Assembly (NCBI GenBank): GCA_016291915.1
Contig: JAEEZP010000238.1
Span: 1 to 22,272 of the forward strand
From: Prevotella sp.
GTDB lineage: Bacteria; Bacteroidota; Bacteroidia; Bacteroidales; Bacteroidaceae
Length of the DNA: 22,272 nucleotides
Reading direction: 5' to 3'
Both the position numbers and the translations under genes were made by a program. The notes beneath the pieces were generated by a model. The model did not search any database. It was not told the origin of the DNA and saw only the letters and a program-made list of their open reading frames with translations. Shown piece by piece: positions 7,426 through 15,465 of this stretch (position 1 is the first letter of the stretch; each line of letters opens with the position of its first letter).

Positions 7426-7457
7426 CAAAAATAATCTATTCTTTTGAAATGTACAAA
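7426..7457 (-). promoter_or_regulatory. tex promoter
   Basis: On the minus strand TTTG (7457-7454), 20 bp, then TATTTTTG (7433-7426). Both match the Bacteroidetes -33 and -7 consensus with standard spacing. It predicts a start near 7420 and a leader of about 22 nt before the ATG at 7398. Confidence 0.8.
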
Positions 7458-7558
7458 TTTATCTTTGATGTTTTGCTCTCTGCATCGCTCATTTATCCGT
7501 AACTTTGGCTTCCCGAAGATACTCCGTCTTGGGAATGAAAAGAAAAATACTTTTTTCT

Positions 7559-7589
7559 TTTGCATTCCACTCGACTTTTCGTACCTTTG
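7559..7589 (+). promoter_or_regulatory. ABC-F gene promoter
   Basis: TTTG (7559-7562), 19 bp, then TACCTTTG (7582-7589) is a full consensus promoter. The start codon at 7598 lies only eight bases beyond the -7 element, so the mRNA should have almost no leader. A second -7-like sequence, TAACTTTG at 7500-7507, has a badly spaced -33 (24 bp) and would give a 5' leader of about 90 nt. Confidence 0.8.
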
Positions 7590-7597
7590 CATCCATC

Positions 7598-9523
7598 ATG
7601 ATTTCAGTAGAAGGATTAAAGGTTGAGTTTGGCGTTAAGCCTCTGTTCCAAGATGCCAGTTTCGTCATCAACGACAGAGACCGTATCGCCTTAGTAGGTA
7701 AGAATGGAGCAGGGAAGACAACCATGCTGCGTATCCTTTGTGGAAAGCAGAAGGCTACAGCCGGTGTTGTCTCTATTCCCCATGATACCACTATCGGTTA
7801 TCTTCCGCAGATCATGTTGGTAGAGGATCATACTACGGTAAGGAGTGAGGTGCTTAAAGCCTTTGCCCATGCTACCCGTATGAAAGAACATCTTGACAGA
7901 TTAGGAAAGGAATTAGCAGAACGTACCGACTACGAGAGTGATGATTATCTACAGTTGGTTCAACGCTATACAGAAGAACAGGAGCATTACCAGATGCTTG
8001 GCTCAGACAACTGTGAGGCTGAGATTGAACGTACACTGTTAGGATTGGGTTTCAAGCGATCGGATTTCGATCGTCTGACTTCTGAGTTCAGTGGTGGATG
8101 GCGTATGCGTATAGAACTGGCGAAGATTCTTTTGCAGAAGCCGGATGTACTGTTGTTAGACGAGCCTACGAACCATCTTGATATTGAAAGTATACAATGG
8201 TTGGAGCAGTTCCTTGCTCAGGGAGCCAATGCTGTAGTACTCGTCAGTCATGACCGTGCTTTTATCAATAATGTCTGTAACCGGACGCTGGAGATAAGCT
8301 GTGGTAAGGTGATTGACTATAAAGTGAAATACGATGAGTATGTCATTCTCCGTAAGGAGCGTCGCGAACAGCAGATGCGGGCTTACGAGAACCAACAGCG
8401 TGAGATTGCTGATTCAAAAGCCTTCATCGAGCGTTTCCGTTATCAAGCCACAAAGGCTGTGCAGGTACAGCAACGCATACGACAGTTGGAGAAGATTGTA
8501 CCTATAGAGATCGATGAGGTGGACAATGCCCATATGCATCTGAAGTTTCCTCCCTGCCTTAGAAGTGGTGATTTCCCCGTTATCTGCGATGAAGTACGTA
8601 AGGACTATGGCAAACATACCGTTTTTGATCATGTCACCCTGACGATACGTCGTGGAGAGAAGGTGGCTTTCGTGGGAAAGAACGGTGAGGGAAAGACCAC
8701 ACTTGTAAAGTGTCTGATGGATGAGATTCCTTATACCGGTCATCTGAAAATCGGGCATAATGTACAGATTGGTTATTTTGCCCAGAATCAAGCACAGTTA
8801 CTAGATGAATCGTTGACTGTTTATCAGACCGTCGACCGTGCGGCAACGGGTGAAAATCGTTTACGAATCAATGATATCCTAGGTGCCTTTATGTTCGGTG
8901 GAGAAGAGTCGGAAAAGAAGGTAAAAGTGCTTAGCGGCGGTGAACGTAGTCGGTTGGCGATGATCTTACTGCTGTTAGAGCCTGTCAACCTGTTGATTCT
9001 TGATGAGCCCACCAATCATCTTGATATGGCATCAAAGGACATCCTCAAAGAGGCTATCAAGGCTTTTGATGGAACAGCCATCATCGTCAGTCATGATCGT
9101 GAGTTCCTGGATGGACTCGTTACAAAGGTTTATGAGTTCGGTGACGGTAAGGTCAGGGAACACCTTGGAGGTATATACGACTTCCTTCAACATCGAAAGA
9201 TCGAGTCACTGGATCAGTTGGGTGTTAAGAAAGTGGAAAAGAAAGAACCTGTCAAGACCGTTGTTTCAGATAACAAACAGAACTACCTTGATCGTAAGGA
9301 ACAGCAGAAGAAGGTACGTCGGTTGGAGCGGAGCATAGCAGAAGTGGAAGAGAAAATCAGTTCTTTGGAGGAGAGGATCCAAGAGTTGGATGCTATCCTT
9401 TGTACTCCTGAAGGTGCCAGTGACATGACGATAGTCACAGAATATACCAGTATAAAGAAAGTTATTGACCAAGAGACAGCACGCTGGGAACAATTGTGTG
9501 AAGAACTAGAGGTTATTCAATAA
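7598..9523 (+). CDS. ABC-F family ATPase (ribosome-associated)
   Basis: ABC-F proteins are soluble tandem ATPases that bind the ribosomal E site and relieve stalls or, in some members, protect against antibiotics. The 641-residue protein has two ABC domains and no membrane segment. Domain 1 has Walker A GKNGAGKTT (34-42), signature FSGGW (164-168) and DEPTNHLD (188-195). Domain 2 has GKNGEGKTT (360-368), LSGGE (445-449) and DEPTNHLD (469-476). A charged helical linker at about 245-300 corresponds to the P-site tRNA interaction motif. A coiled-coil tail follows at about 575-635, as in Uup-like members. The start is set at 7598 (MISVEGLKVEFG). A longer frame back to 7505 would read through the promoter. 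The exact subfamily and any resistance role cannot be told. Confidence 0.94.
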   Translation: MISVEGLKVEFGVKPLFQDASFVINDRDRIALVGKNGAGKTTMLRILCGKQKATAGVVSIPHDTTIGYLPQIMLVEDHTTVRSEVLKAFAHATRMKEHLDRLGKELAERTDYESDDYLQLVQRYTEEQEHYQMLGSDNCEAEIERTLLGLGFKRSDFDRLTSEFSGGWRMRIELAKILLQKPDVLLLDEPTNHLDIESIQWLEQFLAQGANAVVLVSHDRAFINNVCNRTLEISCGKVIDYKVKYDEYVILRKERREQQMRAYENQQREIADSKAFIERFRYQATKAVQVQQRIRQLEKIVPIEIDEVDNAHMHLKFPPCLRSGDFPVICDEVRKDYGKHTVFDHVTLTIRRGEKVAFVGKNGEGKTTLVKCLMDEIPYTGHLKIGHNVQIGYFAQNQAQLLDESLTVYQTVDRAATGENRLRINDILGAFMFGGEESEKKVKVLSGGERSRLAMILLLLEPVNLLILDEPTNHLDMASKDILKEAIKAFDGTAIIVSHDREFLDGLVTKVYEFGDGKVREHLGGIYDFLQHRKIESLDQLGVKKVEKKEPVKTVVSDNKQNYLDRKEQQKKVRRLERSIAEVEEKISSLEERIQELDAILCTPEGASDMTIVTEYTSIKKVIDQETARWEQLCEELEVIQ

Positions 9524-9535
9524 TCAAGAAAGATA

Positions 9536-11590
9536 ATGATTAAATATTATAAGACAATGAAATTTAAAACTATCATGGCATTAATGCTGATGTTGCCTGT
9601 CTTTTCAGAGGTGCAGGCACAGTTACAGTCTGGTCTGGACGTTACCAATTTCAATCAACAGGTACGACCGGGTGATGACTTTTATGAGTTTGCATGTGGT
9701 GGCTGGATGGTAAAGAACCCATTACCTGCTGCCTATTCCCGTTTTGGCAGTTTCGATCAATTACAGGAGGATAACAGCAAACGTATCAATACCATTCTCA
9801 CGGAGTTGCAGAAAGGAAAGTATGAAACAGGTACTATAGAGCAGAAACTCAGTGACCTTTACAAACTGGCAATGGACACGAAACGCAGGAACAAAGAAGG
9901 ACTTGCTCCTGTAAAACCGTTACTGAAACAACTTGCAGAGGCTTCTACCAATGATGATCTCTTTGAGATTCAGAAATACCTGCTTAAGTACGGTGACCAA
10001 CAGTTTATGCGTGCCGGTTTTGCAGCCGATGAGAAAAACTCTACGCAGAATATCCTGAATATCAGTCAGGGGGGAATCACCTTGGGACAAAAAGAGTATT
10101 ATCTTGACAATGATCCTGCTACACGACAGATAAGGGATGCTTATAAGGCACATATCATTCGTATGTTCCAGATGTATGGTTTCAAGGAAGAGATTGCACG
10201 TCAGAAGATGGAGAATATCATGAGCGTTGAGACCGCTTTGGCAAGAGTCAGTAAAAACCGTACAGAACTACGTGATGTAGAGGCAAACTATAACAAGATG
10301 ACCCTGAAGGAGTTCATCAAGAACTATCCTCATGTCCGTTTGATTCAACAGATGAATGTGTTAGGTGTTCCCCAGGAGTATTACGAGGAAATGGTAGTGG
10401 GACAACCTGAGTTTATGAAAGGTTTGGAGCAGATATTGGTGAATATCCTACCATCAGAATACCGTGCTTATCTGGAGTGGAGCGTGATATTGGGGTCTGC
10501 CAGTTATCTTACAGAGGATATAGAAGCAGCTAATTTTGATTTCTTCGGAAAAACCTTACGTGGTCGTCAGGAAGACTATCCTATCTGGAAACGTGCCACT
10601 AACCTGGTAGAAGGTCAGATGGGCCAGGCGCTTGGAAAGATCTACGCGGAACGTTACTTCCCCGCTTCTTCCAAGGAAAGGATGAAGACATTGGTAAAAA
10701 ATTTACAGTTGTCTCTGGAGGAGCGTATCAAAGCACAGACATGGATGAGTGATACCACCAAGCAGGCAGCTCTTGACAAACTGAGCACCTTCTATGTAAA
10801 GATCGGTTATCCCGACAAGTGGAAGGATCTTTCTAAGTTGACTATCGATCCTAAGAAGAGTCTTTATGAGAATATCTTGGCAGCTGACAGTTTTCAGACA
10901 GCCAGGCATTTGGAAGAAACAGCCGGAAAGCCTGTTGATCGTGACGAGTGGCATATGACTCCGCAGACGGTAAATGCTTATTATAATCCTACTACCAATG
11001 AGATCTGTTTCCCGGCAGGTATCCTACAGAGACCGTTCTTCGATCCTACCGCAGATGATGCTTTCAACTATGGGGCTATCGGCGTAGTTATCGGTCATGA
11101 GATGACTCACGGTTTTGATGACCAGGGACGTCATTATGACAAGGTGGGTAATATGGTTGATTGGTGGACAGCCTCTGATGGTGAGAACTTCAACAAACGA
11201 GCTGATCAGTATGCAGCCTTCTTCTCAAATATCAAGGTGTTGCCTGACCTGAATGCGAACGGAAAGTTTACATTGGGTGAGAACCTCGCCGATCATGGTG
11301 GTCTGCAGGTTGCTTTCAATGCTTACAAACGTGCTCAGAAAGGAAAAACACTACCAGTCATTGACGGCTTTTCCGGTGATCAGCGTTTCTTCCTGGCATA
11401 TGCCGGTGTGTGGGGACAGAATATCACTGAGCAAGAGATCCGTAACCGCACAAAGAGTGATCCTCATGCTTTGGGTAGATGGCGTGTTAATGGCGCACTC
11501 CCACACATTGACATGTGGTATGATGCTTTCGGCGTGAAAGAGGGTGATAAGATGTTTATTCCGAAGAGCGAACGACTTGATCTTTGGTAA
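9536..11590 (+). CDS. Secreted M13-family (PepO/neprilysin-like) zinc metallopeptidase
   Basis: Predicted to be exported to the periplasm or outer surface, where M13 enzymes cut oligopeptides. The 684-residue protein has a signal peptide with a hydrophobic stretch at about 12-22 and likely cleavage after VQA (residue 28). The M13 N-terminal fold begins near 45 (RPGDDFYEFACGGW). The catalytic elements are all present: the substrate-binding NAYY at 480-483, the zinc-binding HEMTH at 521-525, and the third ligand in GENLAD (E582). The usual C-terminal Trp is present. An internal ATG at 9557 (MKFKTIMALM) would also give a complete signal peptide and may be the real start. It lies 12 nt after the ABC-F gene and 15 nt before metA, so it is probably cotranscribed. 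Confidence 0.95.
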   Translation: MIKYYKTMKFKTIMALMLMLPVFSEVQAQLQSGLDVTNFNQQVRPGDDFYEFACGGWMVKNPLPAAYSRFGSFDQLQEDNSKRINTILTELQKGKYETGTIEQKLSDLYKLAMDTKRRNKEGLAPVKPLLKQLAEASTNDDLFEIQKYLLKYGDQQFMRAGFAADEKNSTQNILNISQGGITLGQKEYYLDNDPATRQIRDAYKAHIIRMFQMYGFKEEIARQKMENIMSVETALARVSKNRTELRDVEANYNKMTLKEFIKNYPHVRLIQQMNVLGVPQEYYEEMVVGQPEFMKGLEQILVNILPSEYRAYLEWSVILGSASYLTEDIEAANFDFFGKTLRGRQEDYPIWKRATNLVEGQMGQALGKIYAERYFPASSKERMKTLVKNLQLSLEERIKAQTWMSDTTKQAALDKLSTFYVKIGYPDKWKDLSKLTIDPKKSLYENILAADSFQTARHLEETAGKPVDRDEWHMTPQTVNAYYNPTTNEICFPAGILQRPFFDPTADDAFNYGAIGVVIGHEMTHGFDDQGRHYDKVGNMVDWWTASDGENFNKRADQYAAFFSNIKVLPDLNANGKFTLGENLADHGGLQVAFNAYKRAQKGKTLPVIDGFSGDQRFFLAYAGVWGQNITEQEIRNRTKSDPHALGRWRVNGALPHIDMWYDAFGVKEGDKMFIPKSERLDLW

Positions 11591-11605
11591 AAAGCGTTTA
11601 TACAG

Positions 11606-12523
11606 ATGCCACTTAGAATACCTGACAGATTACCAGCGATAGATATCCTCAAACAAGAGAATATCTTCGTAATGGATAACAGTAGGGCGCATACACAGGA
11701 TATACGACCTTTGAAGATCGTAATCCTAAACCTCATGCCCCTGAAGATTACGACAGAGACGGACTTGATCCGTCTTCTGTCGAATACCCCTTTGCAGATG
11801 GATATCACCTTCATGAAACTGAAGAGTCATACACCCAAAAATACGCCCATCGAACATATGATGATGTTCTACAGGGATTTCGAAGAACTGAAAAGTCTGA
11901 AGTTTGACGGGATGATTATCACGGGTGCACCCGTAGAAAGTCTTGATTTTGAGGAGGTGACCTACTGGGATGAGATGAAAACCATTTTCGAGTGGGCACA
12001 TACCCATGTACACAGCACGTTATATATCTGTTGGGCCGCCCAGGCAGGGCTGTATTATTATTATGGCATACCCAAATACCCATTGGAAAAGAAGAAGTTC
12101 GGTATTTTTGAGCAACAGATGATACCCACTCATCTACCCATCTTCCGTGGTTTTGACGATACTTTCTATATGCCACACAGCAGACACACGGAAATTCATC
12201 GTGAGGATATCCTCAGGAATGAAAAACTGACGATTATTGCAGAGGGTGAGGAGAGTGGTGTCAGCATGGTATTGGCACGTGGCGGAAGAGAGTTTTATGT
12301 TACCGGTCATCTGGAATATGCTCCTAATACGCTTGACTCAGAATATAAACGTGACTATGCAAAGCGTGATGATGTAGAATTGCCGAAGAACTACTATCAT
12401 CATGATAATCCTCAAGAAGGACCGAAAGTTATATGGCGTGCCCATGCTAACCTGTTCTTCCAGAATTGGATCAACTATTACGTTTATCAGACGACACCAT
12501 ACGATATCAGTAAGATAGAATAA
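11606..12523 (+). CDS. metA: MetA-type homoserine O-acyltransferase, predicted acetyl-CoA specific
   Basis: Acylates L-homoserine, the first committed step of methionine synthesis. The 305-residue protein aligns along its whole length with MetA. The catalytic triad residues sit at the canonical numbers: C142 (in ICWAAQ), H235 and E237 (in GHLEY). The acyl-CoA selectivity position is E111, in TGAPVESLDF. Published work on Bacillus and Thermotoga MetA links Glu here to acetyl-CoA and Gly, as in E. coli, to succinyl-CoA. The enzyme is therefore better read as homoserine O-acetyltransferase, despite the common family label of O-succinyltransferase. Fifteen nt separate it from the peptidase gene, and three nt from the U32 gene. 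I see no methionine riboswitch. Confidence 0.96.
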   Translation: MPLRIPDRLPAIDILKQENIFVMDNSRAHTQDIRPLKIVILNLMPLKITTETDLIRLLSNTPLQMDITFMKLKSHTPKNTPIEHMMMFYRDFEELKSLKFDGMIITGAPVESLDFEEVTYWDEMKTIFEWAHTHVHSTLYICWAAQAGLYYYYGIPKYPLEKKKFGIFEQQMIPTHLPIFRGFDDTFYMPHSRHTEIHREDILRNEKLTIIAEGEESGVSMVLARGGREFYVTGHLEYAPNTLDSEYKRDYAKRDDVELPKNYYHHDNPQEGPKVIWRAHANLFFQNWINYYVYQTTPYDISKIE

Positions 12524-12526
12524 ACC

Positions 12527-14359
12527 ATGAGACGTCCTGTAGAACTACTGGCTCCTGCCAAGAATCTGGAATGCGGCATTGCAGCCATCGACCATGGAGC
12601 CGATGCTGTATATATCGGTGCACAGTCGTTTGGCGCAAGAGTGGCAGCCGGTAATTCTACAGAAGATATCTCCCAATTATGTTCCTATGCCCATCAGTTT
12701 GGGGCAAAGGTCTATGTGACGGTCAATACCATTATCTATGATGAGGAATGGGAACAGACGTCATCATTATTGCAACAGTTGCAGACAATAGGGGTGGATG
12801 CCATTCTTGTTCAGGATATGGGATTGTTGTCATTACATCCATCCCTTCCCCTGCATGCAAGTACACAGACAGACAACCGCAAAGTAGAAAAAGTAAGATG
12901 GCTTGCCTTACTCGGTTTCCGTCGTGTTGTCTTGGCTCGTGAGTTACCCCTTGAGACGATAGCCAAAATCCATCAGGCTGTGCCAGAGATAGAACTGGAA
13001 GTGTTTGTTCATGGTGCTTTATGCGTGAGTTATTCCGGTATCTGCTACGCCTCAGAATATTGTTTTTCCCGTAGCGCCAACCGAGGAAACTGTGCACAGT
13101 TCTGTAGGATGAAGTTCGACTTGTTGGATGCGGAAGGACAAACAATCATCCACGATAAACACTTGTTATCTCTGAAAGATATGTGTCGTATCGATGCTTT
13201 GGATGACTTACTGAAAGCCGGTGTTACATCCTTTAAGATTGAAGGTCGTCTGAAAGACCTTACTTATGTGAAGAATGTGACAGCTGCATATAGTGAACGG
13301 TTGAATCAACTGATCCGTCAGATGCCCGACCGTTATGTGCGTGCCTCGAAAGGACATTGTACCTATACTTTTTCACCCGACCTGAAGAAATCATTCAATA
13401 GAGGTTATACAGATTATTTCTTGTATGGAAGGACGAAGGATATCTTCTCTCCCGACACGCCAAAGGCTATCGGTGAGTATGTTGGGAAGGTTAAGGAGAT
13501 TCGGAGGAATACTTTCACGGTGGCTGGAACAGCCTCTTTCGCTAATGGTGACGGACTCTGTTTCATCAATGAACGAGGAGAGCTGGAGGGATTCCGTGTG
13601 AACAAGGTGGAAGGAAACCGTCTTTTCCCACTGAAGATGCCTGTCAGCCTTCATGCCGGCACTAAGCTTTATCGCAATAACGATCAGGCATTTGAGAAAC
13701 AGATGGCTCAACGTACTGCTGTGCGGAAGATTCCTGTAAGGATGACATTAGAAGAGACAGCCGACGGTTTTATGCTCTCTGCAAATGAGCATCATGTAGT
13801 ATTGATCATGGAAAAGATGTTGGCTCAGAAACCTCAACGGGAGAATATCATTCGTCAATTAACAAAACTCGGTGACACGCCCTATTCTTGTGAGGAGGTC
13901 CGTTTCTTACCGGATTCTTTCAATTTCTTTATTCCTGCCAGTCAGCTCGTTGAGATGCGGCGTCAATTGGTGGCAAAGATGAGTGCAAAGGCAGAAGATA
14001 AGCGCATTCACCAGGCTCCCGTCTCAGCAGATCATACAGATAATGCCATCTCCTGGCAAGAGAAGAACTATGAGCGTTATCCCTATATGTATAATATTGC
14101 CAATGAGGCAGCAAGGATGTTTTATGTGCGACAGGGACTGAAGACTATTACTGATGCTTATGAGATCAGTAAGGTCAGCCATCCGATGGTGATGCAGTGC
14201 AAGCATTGTCTGAGATATGCGCTCGGTGGATGTGTGAAGAGGGGAGGAGAGCGTTTGCCGTGGAAAGAACCTTGGTTTCTTTCCATGCCTAATGGTAAAA
14301 AGTTCCGTTTGCAGTTCCAATGTAATGAGTGTCAAATGAATATTATTGCAGATGAGTAA
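12527..14359 (+). CDS. U32-family protein, RlhA/TrhP-like RNA hydroxylation factor
   Basis: Although named peptidases, U32 proteins studied in E. coli and B. subtilis hydroxylate RNA: TrhP acts on tRNA U34, and RlhA on 23S rRNA C2501. The 610-residue protein opens with RPVELLAPAKN and has the U32 signature around 158-175 (EVFVHGALCVSYSGIC). A cysteine set at C166, C173, C189 and C193 (RGNCAQFCR) probably binds an iron-sulfur cluster, and KIEGR is at 237-241. The long C-terminal half suggests the RlhA/DUF3656 architecture. The extreme C-terminus adds a second cysteine-rich patch, C558, C561, C569, C599 and C602. It starts 3 nt after metA, and its stop codon overlaps the next start. The substrate is not settled by sequence alone. 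Confidence 0.88.
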   Translation: MRRPVELLAPAKNLECGIAAIDHGADAVYIGAQSFGARVAAGNSTEDISQLCSYAHQFGAKVYVTVNTIIYDEEWEQTSSLLQQLQTIGVDAILVQDMGLLSLHPSLPLHASTQTDNRKVEKVRWLALLGFRRVVLARELPLETIAKIHQAVPEIELEVFVHGALCVSYSGICYASEYCFSRSANRGNCAQFCRMKFDLLDAEGQTIIHDKHLLSLKDMCRIDALDDLLKAGVTSFKIEGRLKDLTYVKNVTAAYSERLNQLIRQMPDRYVRASKGHCTYTFSPDLKKSFNRGYTDYFLYGRTKDIFSPDTPKAIGEYVGKVKEIRRNTFTVAGTASFANGDGLCFINERGELEGFRVNKVEGNRLFPLKMPVSLHAGTKLYRNNDQAFEKQMAQRTAVRKIPVRMTLEETADGFMLSANEHHVVLIMEKMLAQKPQRENIIRQLTKLGDTPYSCEEVRFLPDSFNFFIPASQLVEMRRQLVAKMSAKAEDKRIHQAPVSADHTDNAISWQEKNYERYPYMYNIANEAARMFYVRQGLKTITDAYEISKVSHPMVMQCKHCLRYALGGCVKRGGERLPWKEPWFLSMPNGKKFRLQFQCNECQMNIIADE

Positions 14360-15395
14360 AAAGTGGTTTTTCCTTTTCCGGCGACTGTCTGTTGTCTTAT
14401 GCAGTGTGCTTCTTTTCTCTGGTTGTTACCATCAGAAGAAAGATCACGATGCCTTGTCCGCAACGAACCCTCAGGCAACGGTGAGCGGCTATGATTCTGC
14501 ATACATGGAAAGGGTGAAAGACTCCCTGTCTTTCTATACAAAACATCATTATACGGAGAACTACAATTTTGTAGTGAAGACCGACTCTATCATGCTCTTA
14601 CGGCAACAACCGGAAGAAGCTGTGAGTATGATGCCCACCGATACGTTCTCTGTCTATCATCATGACCCTTTGGTAGTGGCAGATATCCGTATCCTGCCTA
14701 ACGACTCCATTGACTCGGTATGGGTACAGGTGGCCCGTGATCAAATGACATTCGGGTGGATACATGAATCGGAACTGTTGCCGAAAGTTGTTCCCGATGA
14801 TCCTATCTCACAGTTTATCTCCACCTTCTCAGATCGTCATCTGCTCATCTTTTTGGTCATCATCACCTTAATAGGCTTTGCCTATCTGATGCATATCATC
14901 CTGAAAAGAAATGCGAAGATCGTTCACTTCAATGATATCCATTCTGTTTATCCTACCTTGTTGGCCATCACGATAGCATGTGCGGCAACGCTATATGCCA
15001 GCATACAGTTGTTTGCCCCTGAGATGTGGCGTCATTTCTACTATCATCCCACCCTGAATCCTTTCAGTGTCCCATTGATATTATCTATCTTTTTGGTGAC
15101 GGTATGGCTCCTTTTGATTATCGCCATCGCCTGTCTGGATGTTGTCGTTCATCAGTTGCCGTTAAATGAAGCTGTATTATACCTCTGCGGCCTTGGAGCT
15201 GTATGTGCCTTTAACTATATCGTTTTCAGTGTTACAACCTTATATTATATAGGCTACCCGTTGTTGTTGCTCTATATTTATTTTGCACTGACAAAGTATC
15301 GAAAGCATTCCCATTGTCTGTATATCTGCGGACATTGTGGGGCAATGCTTACGAAAAAAGGACGTTGTCCCCATTGCGGAACTGTTAATCAATAG
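14352..15395 (+). CDS. Polytopic membrane lipoprotein with C-terminal zinc ribbon, unknown function
   Basis: I do not recognise a named family. The 347-residue protein has a lipoprotein signal with the lipobox FSGC (C25). A soluble region (about 26-158) contains an SH3-like stretch at 79-148 with the pattern WVQV and GWI. Five hydrophobic segments lie at about 164-184, 200-221, 239-262, 273-294 and 297-314. The C-terminal ribbon has CGHC at 326-329 and CPHC at 339-342. Positive charges after segments 1 and 5 place the ribbon in the cytoplasm and the lipid-anchored N-terminus outside. The two ends therefore give a consistent topology. I use the ATG at 14352, which overlaps the U32 stop codon as ATGAGTAA. 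An upstream TTG at 14346 is less likely. Confidence 0.82.
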   Translation: MSKKWFFLFRRLSVVLCSVLLFSGCYHQKKDHDALSATNPQATVSGYDSAYMERVKDSLSFYTKHHYTENYNFVVKTDSIMLLRQQPEEAVSMMPTDTFSVYHHDPLVVADIRILPNDSIDSVWVQVARDQMTFGWIHESELLPKVVPDDPISQFISTFSDRHLLIFLVIITLIGFAYLMHIILKRNAKIVHFNDIHSVYPTLLAITIACAATLYASIQLFAPEMWRHFYYHPTLNPFSVPLILSIFLVTVWLLLIIAIACLDVVVHQLPLNEAVLYLCGLGAVCAFNYIVFSVTTLYYIGYPLLLLYIYFALTKYRKHSHCLYICGHCGAMLTKKGRCPHCGTVNQ

Positions 15396-15414
15396 TTTTT
15401 TTATTATTAATTGT

Positions 15415-15444
15415 TTTGAATTTTCATTTTTTTTACTATATTTG
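15415..15444 (+). promoter_or_regulatory. Promoter of the CarboxypepD_reg-like gene
   Basis: TTTG (15415-15418), 18 bp, then TATATTTG (15437-15444). The predicted start is near 15450, giving a leader of about 16 nt before the ATG at 15466. It separates this gene from the preceding operon. Confidence 0.75.
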
Positions 15445-15465
15445 CCACAAATATACTGTAGAAAG

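Noticed and set aside
7399..7428. N-terminal extension of tex by ten residues
   Set aside because: It uses a non-ATG start that overlaps the -7 promoter element. The ATG at 7398 fits the family.
7505..7597. 31-residue N-terminal extension of the ABC-F protein
   Set aside because: It would be translated from DNA upstream of and within the promoter, and family members begin at the MISVEGL equivalent.
15337..15465. 43-residue N-terminal extension of the CarboxypepD_reg-like protein
   Set aside because: It overlaps the end of the previous gene and the promoter. The signal peptide begins at the ATG at 15466 or 15475.
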